The notes below the pieces were generated by a model that saw only the letters and a list, made by a program, of their open reading frames with translations, was not told the origin of the DNA and made no database searches. Positions 1-12,106 of a stretch of DNA of 64,000 nt are shown here, piece by piece (position 1 is the stretch's first letter; each line of letters opens with the position of its first letter). The position numbers and the translations under genes were made by a program. The DNA is taken from the NCBI GenBank assembly GCA_009763385.1, contig CM019823.1:27309668-27373667 (forward strand), given 5' to 3'. The stretch comes from Coix lacryma-jobi var. lacryma-jobi. Lineage: Eukaryota > Streptophyta > Magnoliopsida > Poales > Poaceae.

Positions 1-1784
1 CGGCGTAGAGCGTCGGCGAGTGAAGGCTCCTCCTTTAAAGGCATGATCAAAGTTGTTGTAGCAGCGGGCGAAGACTCCGTCTTCGTCTTCATCTTCTCAT
101 CCAACTTGCGTATAGGAAAAAGGCTTCTTTCCACCATCTAGCTTCCACCATCGCCGCGGTAGAAGTCGTTCAACCTGTCGTTAATTTTCAGTACGGTTTG
201 TACTGGCCACATTTTCCCATCCTATGCTTGCATTTGCTATGTGGTATGTGGAATGCAAGGGTAGAGTAAAAGGAATCTATTTATGGCTGTAGTTTTCCTA
301 TGCAGGTAATCAATATTTTATAAATATAGTCATCAAGTTTTACCCCATATACCCGGCCACATGGCCTTCCATTCGGTCATCGACCGAACATCCGGCCACA
401 CGGCCATCCATCCATCCATCCCATCCACACACATCCACACATCTCACCACACTCGCACTCTCTAGGCGGCAAGGACGACTCCCACTCGCACTTGCCTCAA
501 CGGCCAGCGCCAGACCTATCAACCCAGGGGGAGAAGAAGAAGAAACACCTCTCACTAAGTCCGGGGGACTCTGAGCACCATAGTGTTGTCCATGACCGTG
601 GACAGGCTATACGTATAGATCGATCGACTCTGCAGAGCGTGTACGCCTGGAACCACAGGCTAGCTATCCTCGACGATCCGGCTCGTCTAAGCTGATTCCG
701 AACTCCTCCTAATCCGCAACGATGCCATCCTACCACTCAGCCCTGGGGCACCCCGGTGGAGATCCACTGTAACGCTGAGACTGTGAGACGTGGATCCTGG
801 CGTACCAAATAAAACACCACGTTGTCTTAGGAGGGTGTGGGTCTTCAGCCCTTACCTCCCTACACTTATCACCTTCCAGCCTAGCAGTAATGGCATCGTT
901 TCGCCCAGGGGGTAGGAACGGTTATGTGCCCATACAAGAACAAGTGGTGCGCACGAAAGTACCATGGCCGGTAGCCCCAGCGCAATAAGTCCTAAGGACT
1001 GAACAGGATATCTCCTCCTTGGGGCTTCCATCGCCCCCGTGCTGACACAGCACCTCTATCCCGGGGATTCGTCCCACGAAGACACTCCTCCCCAGGACCT
1101 CTTCTCAAGATCACAATGTACCCGCCACAGGTACTCCCCAGGGGATGCCCAGGTCACATCCCCTCGGCAAGACTCGTCACCGGACTCGTCGTAGATCCTG
1201 TCCAGTCGACTCAACCCTCACCACACGCACCCAAGACACACGCCAAGATCTCCCCAAGTCATCATCCCGTTATCACGGCACCACGTGCCTTAGCCACCCA
1301 GAAGCAACATCCACCAAGCATCACATCACAGATATAATGCGTAGTAGAAGCGAGAGAGTAGCAAGTATGTAAAGTAAGCGGTGTCTAGCCTAACAGCGGG
1401 TGTGCAGGGAAAGGGTTGCGTCAAGGTATAGGCTTCACAAGCAATCTAACATGCAACCTATCACAGTTCATTTGCAAAAAGTAAAGCACTAGCAGCTACA
1501 TTATTGCATGTCTAATAGAATTCTACGAGGTTGGATGGGTTGTGGCACCTGTTACGTTGTTAGTCCAAGATCTCTGATGTCCTCGTAGCCATTCTCCTCG
1601 GGTCCTGGTGTCGCCCTCGGTCTTCTCCAGGGGGGTCCAGATCGGCCAACGTTGCTCCCGACACAACTACCTCGTGAGACCAGCAAACAAGACAAAAGGG
1701 CAAATCAAAACACTGACGCGACAGCTAGACTCAAAAAGACTCGTTGGACACTAAACTGAGAAAGGACTCAGCCCTCGCGGAGGA

Positions 1785-2035
1785 CATCCGATCCTCGGGC
1801 TCGAAGGGACGAGGGAGCGGATGCTTGCTAAGCACAAGCTCAAGTCACACCTTGCCGTACTTCCCGGGCCAACCGAGTCGACTATACGGCTCAAGTGAAA
1901 TGGTTGAGACCTGATCCTGACTTAAGCAAACATCCTGCAAGAACAACACTAGCCCTCACGAAGCGAGTTCGTTTTCCTCGGCTTGAAAGAGGCGAAGGAG
2001 GAACTCGGCTAAGCACGTCTACGTCACCGTCTCGA
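1785..2035. repeat. Degenerate direct repeat, offset about 180 bp
   Basis: A block beginning TCCTCGGGCTCGAAGG near 1792 and running through GCTAAGCAC and TCAC recurs near 1975 as TCCTCGGCTTGAAAG, with GCTAAGCAC and GTCACC at matching distances. The copies are clearly related but diverged. Confidence 0.5.
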
Positions 2036-2404
2036 TGTAGATGGTTTCCTACGGTCGATCGAGTCGACTCGCACGGAACACGAGAGCACGACATAGCACC
2101 TTAGCTTTGCCAATCTATAATGAGGGTTCGATCTTTGATCCAATCGTCATGGGCTAAGGACGAGATCAAATAGATCAGGCCAACAAGGGATAAGGAAAAC
2201 AGTTCTGATCTCTTGCTCGATCCATACGCCATTGTAATCGATCGAGAACCGGGAGAGGGAACAGAACAGGAAGGGAAAAGAGAAGCAAAGGTAGTCTCAC
2301 TTCCTTCTATGCACGCGCCATGGCAAAGACGGGCATCGAAGGGAGCGACATACCGAGAACACAAGCACTTAAACCACACGTAGGGTACCTCGCTCGTGTG
2401 CACT

Positions 2405-3000
2405 AAATGGCACTAGATGTTCCTAGAATCCGTAGCGATGCGGTTGTCACCGTGAGGATCTAGGAGCGCTACAGTCTATAATAGGTACAAGCATACAAGG
2501 GATCAAGTGCGAAGAAGCAGAAGAGAGTAAAACGAGGATCCACCTTCCTCTGATCCATACGCCATAGCAGTAGACGAGAATCGCAGGAATGGGATCAAGA
2601 AGCAAGACTAATACACAAACATGACCAACACGCAAGGAAGACAGACTAAAAGCGGGGAACTTGGTTCCACAGGACCTCGATCCACGGTCATTGCACTTGA
2701 CGGAGCGAGAGTGACTAGAAACAAAAGGGGGATCGATCCACACCTTACTGGATCGGCAGAGATCAATCTTAAGGGAGAAAGGAGAAGAGAGATCCCGCAT
2801 TCACTTGACCGACACGCCATGGTGAGGGCGGTGGCCGAAGAATTAGAGGCACTCATCCTATGCCAACTCGTAGGGCACCACGACCTCCATGCAACTAAAT
2901 TAGCACAACGCTATTCCTATGGCTCGTAGCGGTGCGGTTGTCACCGCGGGAGCCGAAGGAATGCAACGGTCAAGGAAGTGCAAGCATACAAGGTGGCTAG
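2405..3000. repeat. Degenerate direct repeat, offset about 500 bp
   Basis: GCGATGCGGTTGTCACCG near 2433 and GCGGTGCGGTTGTCACCG near 2930 are both followed, at similar distance, by CAAGCATACAAGG. Related words with CATACGCCAT/CACGCCAT occur near 2223, 2553 and 2811, so a loose higher-order repeat covers about 2.2-3.0 kb. Confidence 0.5.
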
Positions 3001-5787
3001 GACAAAAACACGACAAAATAGGTCATGGCGAGGCAACTCGCGGCCATGAGCTTCACCCAAACGAGTTGGCACTCGTTGTCCCACGATCATCGACTTCCAA
3101 TCCTCCTCCCACTAGACTAGGTCACAGGGGGCCATCGGGTGCGGGTAACATCCGCATCGATATCGGAACCGATATCGAACCCACAGTGACCATGTCTTAG
3201 GGCTAGGGTCAAGAGCTAACACTCATAGCACTACGAGGCCAACCAAACAAACAACAACGACTACGAGGGATGAGTTACGCTCGACGTTACGATCACGGTG
3301 GGATGAACCTACAATCGCAACGTTTGAGCGAGGGACGATCCCTTGACCGGCTCGAAGGCACGGTCCACAGTCAAACAAAACAGGACCAACTGGAAATCTT
3401 GGTCCTCCGCCAACGACGACTACACGACAACGACGACAATCGACACAACCACAACAGGGAGTAGCACATATCCATAGCAAAAAGGATAGACCGGCAAGAA
3501 GGCTCGGCGCAGGCATATATAGACCATATATGAATATGTATGAATGTCAAGGCATGATGAACAACAATGATAAGGTAAAAGAGATTGTGTCGACGTCGGG
3601 GACGGCGTCAACGAGGGTTCCAAAGATTCAACCTTGACGATAGCGGGGAAGGCGAGGCTTCGGCCATCGAAAGAAACAGCACCACAACCTTGGCCGAACA
3701 GCTAGCGCTCGTCTTCGTGGCCGTCGTGGCTGCTGCGGCTTGCTGCGGATCTCCGGAAGCTTGCTGTTGTTGGCCGAGCGGAGCTGCGGCCAGCCGGAGG
3801 CAGCGGCAGGTGACCCGGAGGAAGGCAGAGCTCTGGCAGAAGCTCTGTGGCGTGGCCACCTTCCCTGCACAGTGTACACCGCGGCGCGAAGGCCGGTCTC
3901 AGGCATAAACAACGACGGAGGAAGAAAAGAGTGGGCTTTGGAACGCAGAAGCTCACCGATGGCATCAGAAGGGGCATGTGGTCCGGTCAGGGAGTAGTAC
4001 AGGGCGTGGCCGGCCGAACCGCAGGGTGCGGTCGTGGCCACTGGCGGCCGTCGGTTTGCAGGCGGTCAGCACGGCGTCAGCTCGGTGTGGGAACGTGACG
4101 CCGGGAACACAGAGGGAGCTCGGGTACTCGCAGCAGCTCGCCGAGGCAGGAGGGGTGGTCGTCGGTGTCGCGATCGGTCGTCGTGGAGGCGGTCGGGGCG
4201 AGGCAGCACCATTCTGCCGAGGTCACGACGAGGATGACACAGGACGCGGCGACGTCGCGGCACGACGATGAGGTGGACCGACCGGGGTCTGCTCGGCCAG
4301 CAGGCGGCGAGCACGGCCGGCTTGGCCCGGTGGTGGCCTGCCCGCGGCCTGGCAAGTCGCAGTAGTGGCCGGGTTGCAAGGGGGGGGGTCTTGGTCGGCC
4401 GACTTGGGTGGCCGCTCGGGGCGAGGCCGGAGCGTGGCGGCGAGCCGACTTGTCGTGGTCGGGCCGAGGCGTGGCGCAACGCGTCGAGGGTGGCCGGCAC
4501 CGGCTGCTGCGGCTGGCGCTTGGTGCGGTGCAGCGCGGCTGGCACAGGAGCTGTCGCCGGAGCTAGAGGAGAGGAGTGAGGGCGGCGCTGTTGTTGGGGA
4601 AGGGATGAAGGAGAGGCAGTCCGCAGTGGCTGGGGCTCTTATAGGCGGCCGGTTAGGTCAGGAGTGGCGTGGACGACGAGATGCCTCGGCGTCCGTACTC
4701 TCGGACGCGTGGCCTCCATCGCGCGGCCCGGACGCCGAGGGGACAGGGGGCGCGGGCGCTATCGCCCTGGCGGCGGCGGCCAGGAGCGCTCTGCTTCTAG
4801 GGTTCGGGAGGGGGAGCAGGCGGCCTAGGCCGAGCAGGCCGCGCCTTGGGCTGGTCGGGCCTTGCGTGCGAGCGGGCCAAGGGAAGGGGAGACAGGCCCA
4901 CGCGGCTGGGTGAACCAGGGAGCAAGTCGGCCCGCGTAGAGAGGGGGCTAGGCCAGGCTGGCTGGGCCGGCTGCTGGTGGAGAGGGAGAGGGTTTAGGCC
5001 CAAGGAAAGGAAGGGGTCTTTGTCTACTATTTTGCTATTTGATTTGAGGAATTTGGTAGGTACTTGAATGGGCATCAAAAAGAGTTTGGGAGAAATTCCA
5101 TGAGGAATTTAAATGGGATCCGAAGGAAAGGAGGTGAGGCAATTTCGAAGGGGGTTTGGAAGGGGAATTGGAGTGGATCCGAAAAGGGATTTGGAAAGGA
5201 TCCAAATGGGCTATGAGAGGAAAGGGCTTTTCCCTTTTATGAAATATTACTGGTTTGAGGGTTTGGAGTTAGGAGCAAAAGTGGTCGGGGAAGTTTAAGG
5301 GAGAAATTGAGTGGAATCAGAATCAGTGGTTGAAAGAGTTCTGATAAACATTGGGGTGAATCCCAAGGATAATTTGGGAATGATTGAATAGGAGATTTGG
5401 AGTGGATTGCGAACAGGGTTTTGAAAGGAATCAAAGTAAATTCGAAATTGGAAAAGAGGGGAGAAAAGGGAAAGGTGTTTTCCCCAAGTCATGAATTAAT
5501 ATGACCCGAAGATCTTTCGAGTTGGAATACAAGAGAGATCGGGAAAAGTCCCAAAAAGGAGGAGAGGAGATCACTACGGATTTGTGCACTCCGACTCTGA
5601 CACGACTCAAACCCTAAACAGACTCGATAGCTCAGGCACACCTCTACAAGCAATTCTATATGAGTGCAACGCTTTGCGGGAAAACAACACTACGTTGACT
5701 AGCGTTTGACCTAGCAACTACATGTTCCACACATTGCATGAAATTTTTTTAAAAAGCTCGTATTTTTGGTTGGTCAAAAACCTAGGA

Positions 5788-6634
5788 TGTTACACCCGGT
5801 TAGTGGGAAACTATGGCGAGCTTCACCACGATACAACTCCATGTGATGATTAAAGGTTCAACTAAAATATGGAGAAGTCAACTGGATATGGTTATACTAT
5901 TGCTTGTTAGACTCAAGTGTGTGTAATAGTTCAGGTGCAAACCTAGAGTAAAGAAATAGGTCTAAAACTGACAGCTCATCTATGTCAATTAATACTCCTT
6001 ATCTTAATTGTGAGCTTTCCGCAACTAAAAGATCCCAGCTCCACCAAAAAGGCCTTGCATACCCTTGGTGTCTTTATTTTCAGTTGGACGGGTAAGTCTA
6101 GCTGAGTACATTCCCGTACTTAGGTTTATCCTGTTGTTGCAGATGGCCAGGTCTACTTTGGCTATTGTAAGCACTGCCTCTACCCAGTGGAAGGTGATGA
6201 GGAGTAGGCCCCGGGCAGGGTCGTCCAGAAGCTTCCCCTTTTCTTTTGCTGGTCTGAGACTCCTAGTGGCACATTATCTAAAAAGGGAAGAGTGAGTTGT
6301 GTTGAGTTGGATTTATCAAACAACGTTTCATTTGGACCACATGTGTAGTGGTCGTGTTTCAAACTTATTTAAGCTTCCGCACTTTTAAATTCGGTATTGT
6401 AATAACTCCGTCTTAAATTCGTACTCTGATGTTTTAAATCCGGTTTCGTTTCCCTGTGATGTATCTTTGCGAATGTAATTCTTGAACAATGCGATCCTGT
6501 ATGTTGTAAGATGATAGAAATCCTTCGAGATTTCCGGACTACCGGGGTTATATGGGTTCCAGTATGAGTCGATGTCAGACGGATTTGACTAAGACGGTAC
6601 TTGAGCTCTTATAACCAGGACGGTTCCGCCACAT
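5788..6634 (+). mobile_element. Terminal part of an LTR retrotransposon inserted in the Copia element
   Basis: Copia integrase coding sequence stops abruptly at 6635. The foreign sequence before it ends in GGTTCCGCCACA at 6634, which looks like the 3' end of a grass LTR (CA terminus) on the plus strand. The tract could start with TGTTACACCCGG at 5788, giving a TG...CA interval of 847 bp. The same bases read on the minus strand give TGTAACATCC, so the left boundary is ambiguous. No coding sequence is recognisable. TTCAT (6635-6639) would be the target duplication if this is an insertion, but the matching left copy is not in the window. Confidence 0.4.
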
Positions 6635-7642
6635 TCATCGCCTCCGCCCAAAAGCCATGGGAAGTCTTGTACTCATCCAACATAGATCTTGCGGCTTCAA
6701 CAAGAGTTCTATTCTTCCTTTCCACAACCCCATTTTGTTGTGGGGTATATGGAACGGAGAACTCATGCTTGATTCCTTCATCATCAAGATATTCTTCTAT
6801 GTTGGTGTTTCTAAACTCGGTCCCATTATCGCTTCTCACTTTCTTGATCTTGAGCTCAAACTCATTTTGAGCCCTTCTAGCAAACTTCTTGAAGATACCT
6901 TGGCTCTCGGTTTTATCTGCTAAAAAGAACACCCAAGTCAAACGAGAAAAGTCATCAACAATAACGAAACCGTATTTGTTACCGCCGATGCTTTGGTAAG
7001 CAACGGGTCCGATGAGGTCCATGTGAAGCAGCTCCAATGGTCTTGTGGTTGATACAATGTTCTTCATTGGATGCTTTGCTCCAACTTGCTTTCCTGCTTG
7101 GCACGCGTTGCAAAGCTTATCTTTCTCAAACGAGACATTGGTTAGTCCAAGGATGTGCCCTTCCCTTTGAAGTTGGGCCAAGTTCCTCATCCCAACATGA
7201 GCTAGTCGGTGATGCCAAAGCCAACCCATGCTAGATTTTGCCATTAGACATGTTGTAGGTTCTACCTTACTAGTTGAGAAATCAACTAGGTAAAGTTTTC
7301 CCTTCAACACGCCTTTAAAAGCAATAGAGGAATCCCTTCTTCTAGAGACGGTCAGACCCTTATCCGTAAAGAGACAATCATAACTCATTTCACAAAGTTG
7401 AGAAACGGATAACAAATTGTAACTCAACGAATGCACAAGTAATACATTAGATATGGAATTGTCAGTTGAGATAGCAATTTTACTCAAACCAAGCACTTCT
7501 CCCTTTCCATTGTCACCAAACACAATGTTGTTGCATGAGTCGTTGCTTGGTTGAAAGGAGGAGAACATTTCTTTTTCCCCAGTCATATGATTGGTGCATC
7601 CACTATCCAACACCCAACTTGACCCATCGGAGGCATATTCCT
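6635..7642 (-). pseudogene. Copia pol fragment: protease and integrase, truncated
   Basis: The reading frame enters just after the gag stop and opens with the retropepsin motif LDSGCTNHMTG near 7613-7580, the aspartic protease active site that matures Gag-Pol. A GAG-pre-integrase region follows, with the H...H / C-x2-C zinc site (HHRLAHVGM, LCNACQAGK). The integrase core shows the first Asp in LLHMDLIGP, the second in VRSDNGTEF and the Glu in QNGVVERKN, so the D,D-35-E triad is intact. The frame runs out at FWAEAMN, where plant Copia proteins normally continue into reverse transcriptase; the following bases are unrelated and hit a stop within about ten codons. It cannot support its own transposition. 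Confidence 0.85.
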
Positions 7643-7653
7643 ACAAAACAAGA

Positions 7654-10126
7654 TTATGTTCTTGATTTAGGTACCCAAATGAGATTGGGTCCTAGGGGGT
7701 TAGTCACATAAGCTTTTGGCACCCAAACATTTCTCATAATTTCCCTCTTCTTGAGGGCACCAACATACTTAACGACAATCTTGTCGTTTTCTCCCCAACA
7801 ACACAAGTAATCACATGTATAGCTTCTTGATATAGACTTTTGTTGCTTGGGGGCATCCACTTGCTTTTCCTTGTTGATCTTACCATTAGCAAGTGGAGCC
7901 TTGGGATTGGCAACCTTGTTGGCCTTGTTCATGAGGTCAAAGAGAGGAACCCCTTTGTTAAAGTTAACAAAGGGTACCCCCTTGACCATCTTCCTTCCAT
8001 TGGTCTTGCCATCATACCTATTGTACCCAATCCCATCCTTGATGGATGGATGTCTTGCGGTCTTGAGGATATCCTTTGGTTGTTCCATCTTGCACTTGCA
8101 ACCATTCCTCAAGATCATGTTCAATCGTTGGATCTCTTTGCTCTTCTTCTCTAACTCAACAATGTTAGTTGCACAAGCATTGATATCAACTTTATAACAT
8201 CTATTGCAACCATTACTTGTTGAAGCGTTGGAGTTGTCAGAATCCTTAGGAGTAGTTGAAGAGGTACTACTCCAAAGAGTGTTGTAGCTTAGTTCAAGAG
8301 TTTGGTATTTATCTTGAGAGCTTGTGAGGCTCTCTTGAACTAAGCTAATCTCATTCTTTAGGTTAGCAATTGAGTCATTGCTCGTGGAACACTCCTTAGC
8401 CAACTTCTTGTTAGAGTCATTAGCTAAAGATAGTTCCACGGTCAATTTCTCAACCTTCAACTTCTCCTCGGCAAGAGAGGCTTCCAATGCAAGGTTCTTT
8501 TCTCTATCTTGAGAGATCAAGTCTCCTTGCAAAGCAAGACTCTCATTCCGACTTTCCAATTTAGTGAGCAATTTTATGATTTTAGGTCCACCTTTCTTAC
8601 CAAATTTTCTAATTATGCTAAGCTCAAATTCATCCATTTCATCATCACTATAATCATCGCTAGAACAAGTAGGAGAGTTAAATGATACCTTCTCATCCTT
8701 AGCCATGAAGCAAGAATGAGTGAAGTCATCCTCATCATCGGGGAGGTCCTCGAACAAGCGTGATGAAGTGGTCGAGGTTGTCATGTTGGAGAGAGGGCTC
8801 GGAGAAGATGTCTTGTGTATGGCGATGTTGGCCGCTCCCTTCTCTTTCTCCTTGCCCTTGCTCTTCTCTTCATCACTTGCGTCATCTTCGGAGAACCATT
8901 CTTCACCAAGATGAGCTTCACCACCTCTTCTTCTTCTTTGGTTCTTGTCGTAACTCTTGCTAAACTTGTTCTTGTTCTTCTTTTGAGGATAATCAGCGAT
9001 GAAATGATCGTCCGCACCACACTCATAACAAGTCCTCTTCTTTGACTTCTTGAGGTATCCACCTTTGCCCTTCTTGTACATTTTCTTCTTCATGAATCTT
9101 CGGAAGTTCTTCACAAGGAGAGCAATCTCATCATCGGAATCGTCGCTTTCATCACTTGATGAATCATGTTGGGCCTTGATTCCTTCTTCTTGATTAGCCT
9201 TGAGAGCTACCACCTTCTTGTGGCTTTCCTCTTGATCTTCTAGCGCTTCATCATCCAAGACTTCATGATGCTTTATTTTGGCGAGCATCTCATGAGGTCC
9301 CATGCTCTCATAGTTGGGTCTCTCCATGATGATTGATGCAAGTGTCTTGTTCTTCTTTCTATATGCTCTCAATAGCTTTCTTGCAGCTGAGTTGTCATCC
9401 CACTTTTTGTCTCCGAGAGCTCTAATCTTATTGACCAATGTCATGAATCTATCAAACATTTGTTGAGTGGTCTCACTTTTCTTGATAGCAAAGTTCTCAA
9501 TCTTTCCTTGAAGAAGCTCTATGTTGCACTTCCTCACACTTGCATCACCCTCATATGATATTCTGAGAGTGTCCCAGATCTTCTTGGCATTCTCCATTCC
9601 ATGTACCTTGTTGCTTTCTTCAGGCTTAAGGCATGATAGGATCAATGATGCGGCTTGAACATTTTGTTGAAACTCGATCACATCATTGTCGGTGAACTCT
9701 TGGCCTTCAACATGACTTGGTCCACTCTCAACAATCTCCCAAACTCTTGCGGCAAGAAGGTGTAACTTCATCTTGTGTGCCCAATCATTGTAGTTGATTC
9801 CTTCAAAGGCGGGTGGTTTGCCTAGATTGACGCTAGGCAATTGAATGACTTTGCCCATTTGGCTATAGTCATAAGGCACTCTAGAGAACTCGTTGTCTCT
9901 CTTGCCTTTCTCTTCATCTTCCTTCTTCTTGTCATCTTTGGGCTGTAGCGGAGTTTCTCCGCTTCCGGAAGCTTCGCCTTTAGTGACCAAAGCTTGCCTC
10001 ATGATCTCCAACTCATCTTTCATCTTTTTGCATTTAATCTTCATGTTTTTTTGCTTGATCTTCTAGCAGCTGAGTGGAGACCCTCTTGATAATGTCATCA
10101 ATTTGTTCTTGACTTATGGTAGACAT
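7654..10126 (-). pseudogene. Copia gag polyprotein, frameshifted near the N terminus
   Basis: Capsid/nucleocapsid precursor. The natural start is probably the ATG at 10126 (MSTISQEQIDD), about 40 bases downstream of the primer site. That frame stops after some 27 codons at an A-rich run, and the long open frame (10044-7654, 796 codons) continues one base out, so one indel breaks the gene. The core (PPAFEGINYNDWAHKMKLHL) matches the UBN2/DUF4219 capsid type. A zinc knuckle CYECGADDHFIADY has Tyr where the last Cys belongs, so it is damaged. Downstream are acidic and Lys-rich tracts and a coiled-coil-like segment (about codons 490-600). The frame ends in IWVPKSRT-stop, just before the protease frame. 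Confidence 0.8.
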
Positions 10127-10166
10127 GATTATCCCTTACGCGGTGAAGCGCTAACACAAGGGTTAG

Positions 10167-10178
10167 GCTCTGATACCA
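10167..10178 (-). other. Copia primer-binding site (initiator tRNA-Met)
   Basis: On the minus strand TGGTATCAGAGC follows the LTR end by two bases. This 12-mer is the standard plant Copia/Gypsy primer site complementary to the 3' end of initiator tRNA-Met. It fixes the LTR boundary at 10181. Confidence 0.9.
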
Positions 10179-11056
10179 ATTGAAAGGATCTAATCAGCCT
10201 AGAGGGGGGGGTGAATAGGTGATTATTGACAATCTGAAACTTCACAAACTAGAAAATGTAGTTAGACAACAACCGGTGATACTGGTTTGTTTGGGTAGGT
10301 ACTACCGGGTGTGAAACACGGGTACTACCGACACAAACAAACGATACTACCGGGATCCTAAGGATGAACTACAAATCCAATGTAAGTGAGCTATAAATGT
10401 AATACAAGTATGAACCCCACTTCCCTAAGTAAGATACACGATGATTCTAGCCTTACCAAGCCTTGGTTGCTTTCCACGGTGTGGATCGAGCCTTCTCAAC
10501 CGAAGAAAGAGATAGGAAGAGGAAGAACACGAAGAACACAAGTAATATGCAAAGTAGAGATAACAACAAGCACACGGGACACGTCGATTTATCCCGAGGT
10601 TCGGCCAATCCACTAAGAAGTGCCTACGTCCTCGTTGTTGAGGTGACCACAAAGGTCGGAGTCTATTTCACCTCCTAGCCTCACTCAAGCAACCACAAAG
10701 GCTACTAGAGTTTCTCCACTAGAAATCACAGGGGTAATACAAACGCTTCGGGGAGCCCTCACAAGTGAATCAATACGGGCTACCACGAAGAACACCTAAC
10801 CGGCTAGAGCTCAAAGAGCTCAAGAGTAAAAGACACAAATCAAGCCGGCTAAATGGAAACCAAGTGCTCAAGTCGTAGATCAAAGTTTCTCACACTCTAA
10901 TCTCACCTCCCTAGCTCAAATCTTGCAAGACAGTGAATCTAGGAGCAAAGGGGGAGAGAGAGGGGAATAGTCAATGCTTGGAGAGAGCTTTGTCTGAAAG
11001 TAGGTCGCAATGAATGAATGGAATGAGTGGGTAACCATCAAAAGTCAAGTGGAGGG

Positions 11057-11066
11057 CTATAAATAG
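11057..11066 (-). promoter_or_regulatory. TATA-like element of the Copia LTR
   Basis: CTATTTATAG on the minus strand lies about 1045 bp into the LTR, downstream of the repeat cluster and about 870 bp before the LTR end. It is the best TATA candidate for the LTR promoter. Its reverse complement is CTATAAATAG, so it could serve either strand. Confidence 0.45.
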
Positions 11067-11224
11067 TCCCCCAGTCCCGAGGCTGGTCGGTAGTACCGAC
11101 CACCCATGGTCGGTAGTACAGACCAGTCACTGACCAGTCACTAACGGTCACTCAGATCTGAAACTGACCTAAAGTCAACTACCGCCCGCGGGGCGGTACC
11201 ACCGAGGGGCGGTAGTACCGGCCC

Positions 11225-11760
11225 TATGGAGGTACTACCGCCAGGCCAAAACGGCCGCGAATAGAGAGCTCCGCAGAAAGGGACTCGGTCCCTCGGTTAC
11301 TACCGACCAGGGTCGGTACCACCGAGGGTCGGTAGTACCGGCCCTATGGCGGTACTACCGCCAAGTCAAAATCGAGTCAGCACAGAGAGCCCTGCAAAAC
11401 TTGGTTACTACCGGCTTGGGTCGGTACCACCGGGGGCGGTAGTACCGGCCCTATGGCGGTACTACCGCCAAGTCATTTTGAGAGCGAACAGAGAGGTCTG
11501 CGAAACTAAGGTTTCTACCGACCGGGGTCGGTACCACCGAGGGCGGTAGTACCGACCTTATGGCGGTACTACCGCCAGGTCATTTTGAGCTCATCCAGAG
11601 AGGTCTGTGAAACAGGCTTACTACCGGCCACGAGCGGTAGTACCGACCTTATGGCGGTACTACCACCAGGTCATTTTGAGCTCATCCAGAGAGGTTGTTT
11701 TGAGCACAGCGCGGTGAAGTCACGGGCGGTACTACCGACCACCCATGGGCGGTACTACCG
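11225..11760. repeat. Five-unit tandem repeat in the LTR U3 with GGTAGTACCG palindromes
   Basis: Units begin with TATGG(C/A)GGTACTACC at 11225, 11345, 11452, 11559 and 11650 (spacing 120, 107, 107 and 91 bp). Each pairs GGTACTACCGCC with an inverted GGCGGTAGTACCG or GGTCGGTACCACCG, so every unit can fold into hairpins. Less regular copies extend left to about 11090. Confidence 0.8.
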
Positions 11761-12106
11761 CCCGCACAGAAAACCCTCCATGTGTCCGTGTTTGTGCGGT
11801 GTCTCTCAAGCAAACTATAGTTAGTTGATTTGAGCACTTTTCTCCACATCTAGCCAACATAAATTGTGACCCTCTTGATAGTCCAGCTTACCTATAACTC
11901 AAGTTTAGAATTAAACTTTTAAACCACCACTCGAGCTAGGTATCTTTTTGTCCAAAAGTATCCAATGTGCTTTGTTCACGATATTTCAACGTTTCAAATC
12001 TTTCTAAGGAACTAACACATGCATGCATACTTTTATAGATCCGTTAGTCCCTAATTTGATTGTCATTAATTATCCAAAACCCACAATGGAGGCGAATGCA
12101 CTTTCA

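Larger units (their letters stand above)
1..5787. other. Repeat-derived tract without a recognisable gene
   Basis: No ORF here gives a protein I recognise. About 350-460 holds short ATCC/CACA-type repeats. About 1780-3000 contains degenerate duplicated blocks. About 3600-4950 is very GC-rich, so it is open by chance in several overlapping frames on both strands. About 5000-5560 is purine-rich with repeated GGAATTTG-like words. On the minus strand a TATAAGAG box lies near 4640, followed by a C/T-rich leader-like stretch, and TGTAACATCC begins at 5794, which looks like the first bases of a grass Gypsy LTR. I infer a non-autonomous or decayed LTR retrotransposon on the minus strand, but found no second LTR, primer site or target duplication. 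Bases 1-300 could instead be flanking unique DNA. Confidence 0.3.
6635..12106 (-). mobile_element. Truncated Ty1/Copia retrotransposon, SIRE/Maximus-like
   Basis: Read on the minus strand, the order is 5' LTR (12106-10181), an initiator-Met primer site, a long gag, then protease and integrase. Copia order places integrase before reverse transcriptase, and the element is cut in the integrase C-terminal half at 6635, so reverse transcriptase, RNase H and the 3' LTR are missing. The long gag (about 820 codons) with a UBN2-like core and the gag stop before the protease fit the SIRE/Maximus group, by recognition only. The LTR abuts LINE sequence at 12107, so the element inserted into a LINE and was later broken by another insertion or deletion. 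Confidence 0.85.
10181..12106 (-). repeat. 5' LTR of the Copia element (1926 bp)
   Basis: On the minus strand the LTR begins TGAAAG at 12106 and ends CTTTCA at 10181, a perfect 6-bp terminal inverted repeat. Its end abuts the primer site. The U3 part carries a palindromic tandem-repeat cluster (11225-11760), followed by a TATA-like element near 11060. The 5' boundary meets LINE coding sequence at 12107. No partner LTR is present. Confidence 0.85.

Noticed and set aside
3585..4913. Long overlapping ORFs on both strands (up to 182 codons)
   Set aside because: GC-rich composition leaves several frames open at once. The translations are low-complexity Arg/Gly/Ala with no recognisable motif and no start or splice logic.
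752..5799. Solo LTR from 5794 down to 758 or 4331, with CCGGG-type target duplication
   Set aside because: CCCGG followed by TG occurs at both places, but neither end resembles a proper LTR terminus and the two options conflict. The short GC-rich match is expected by chance.
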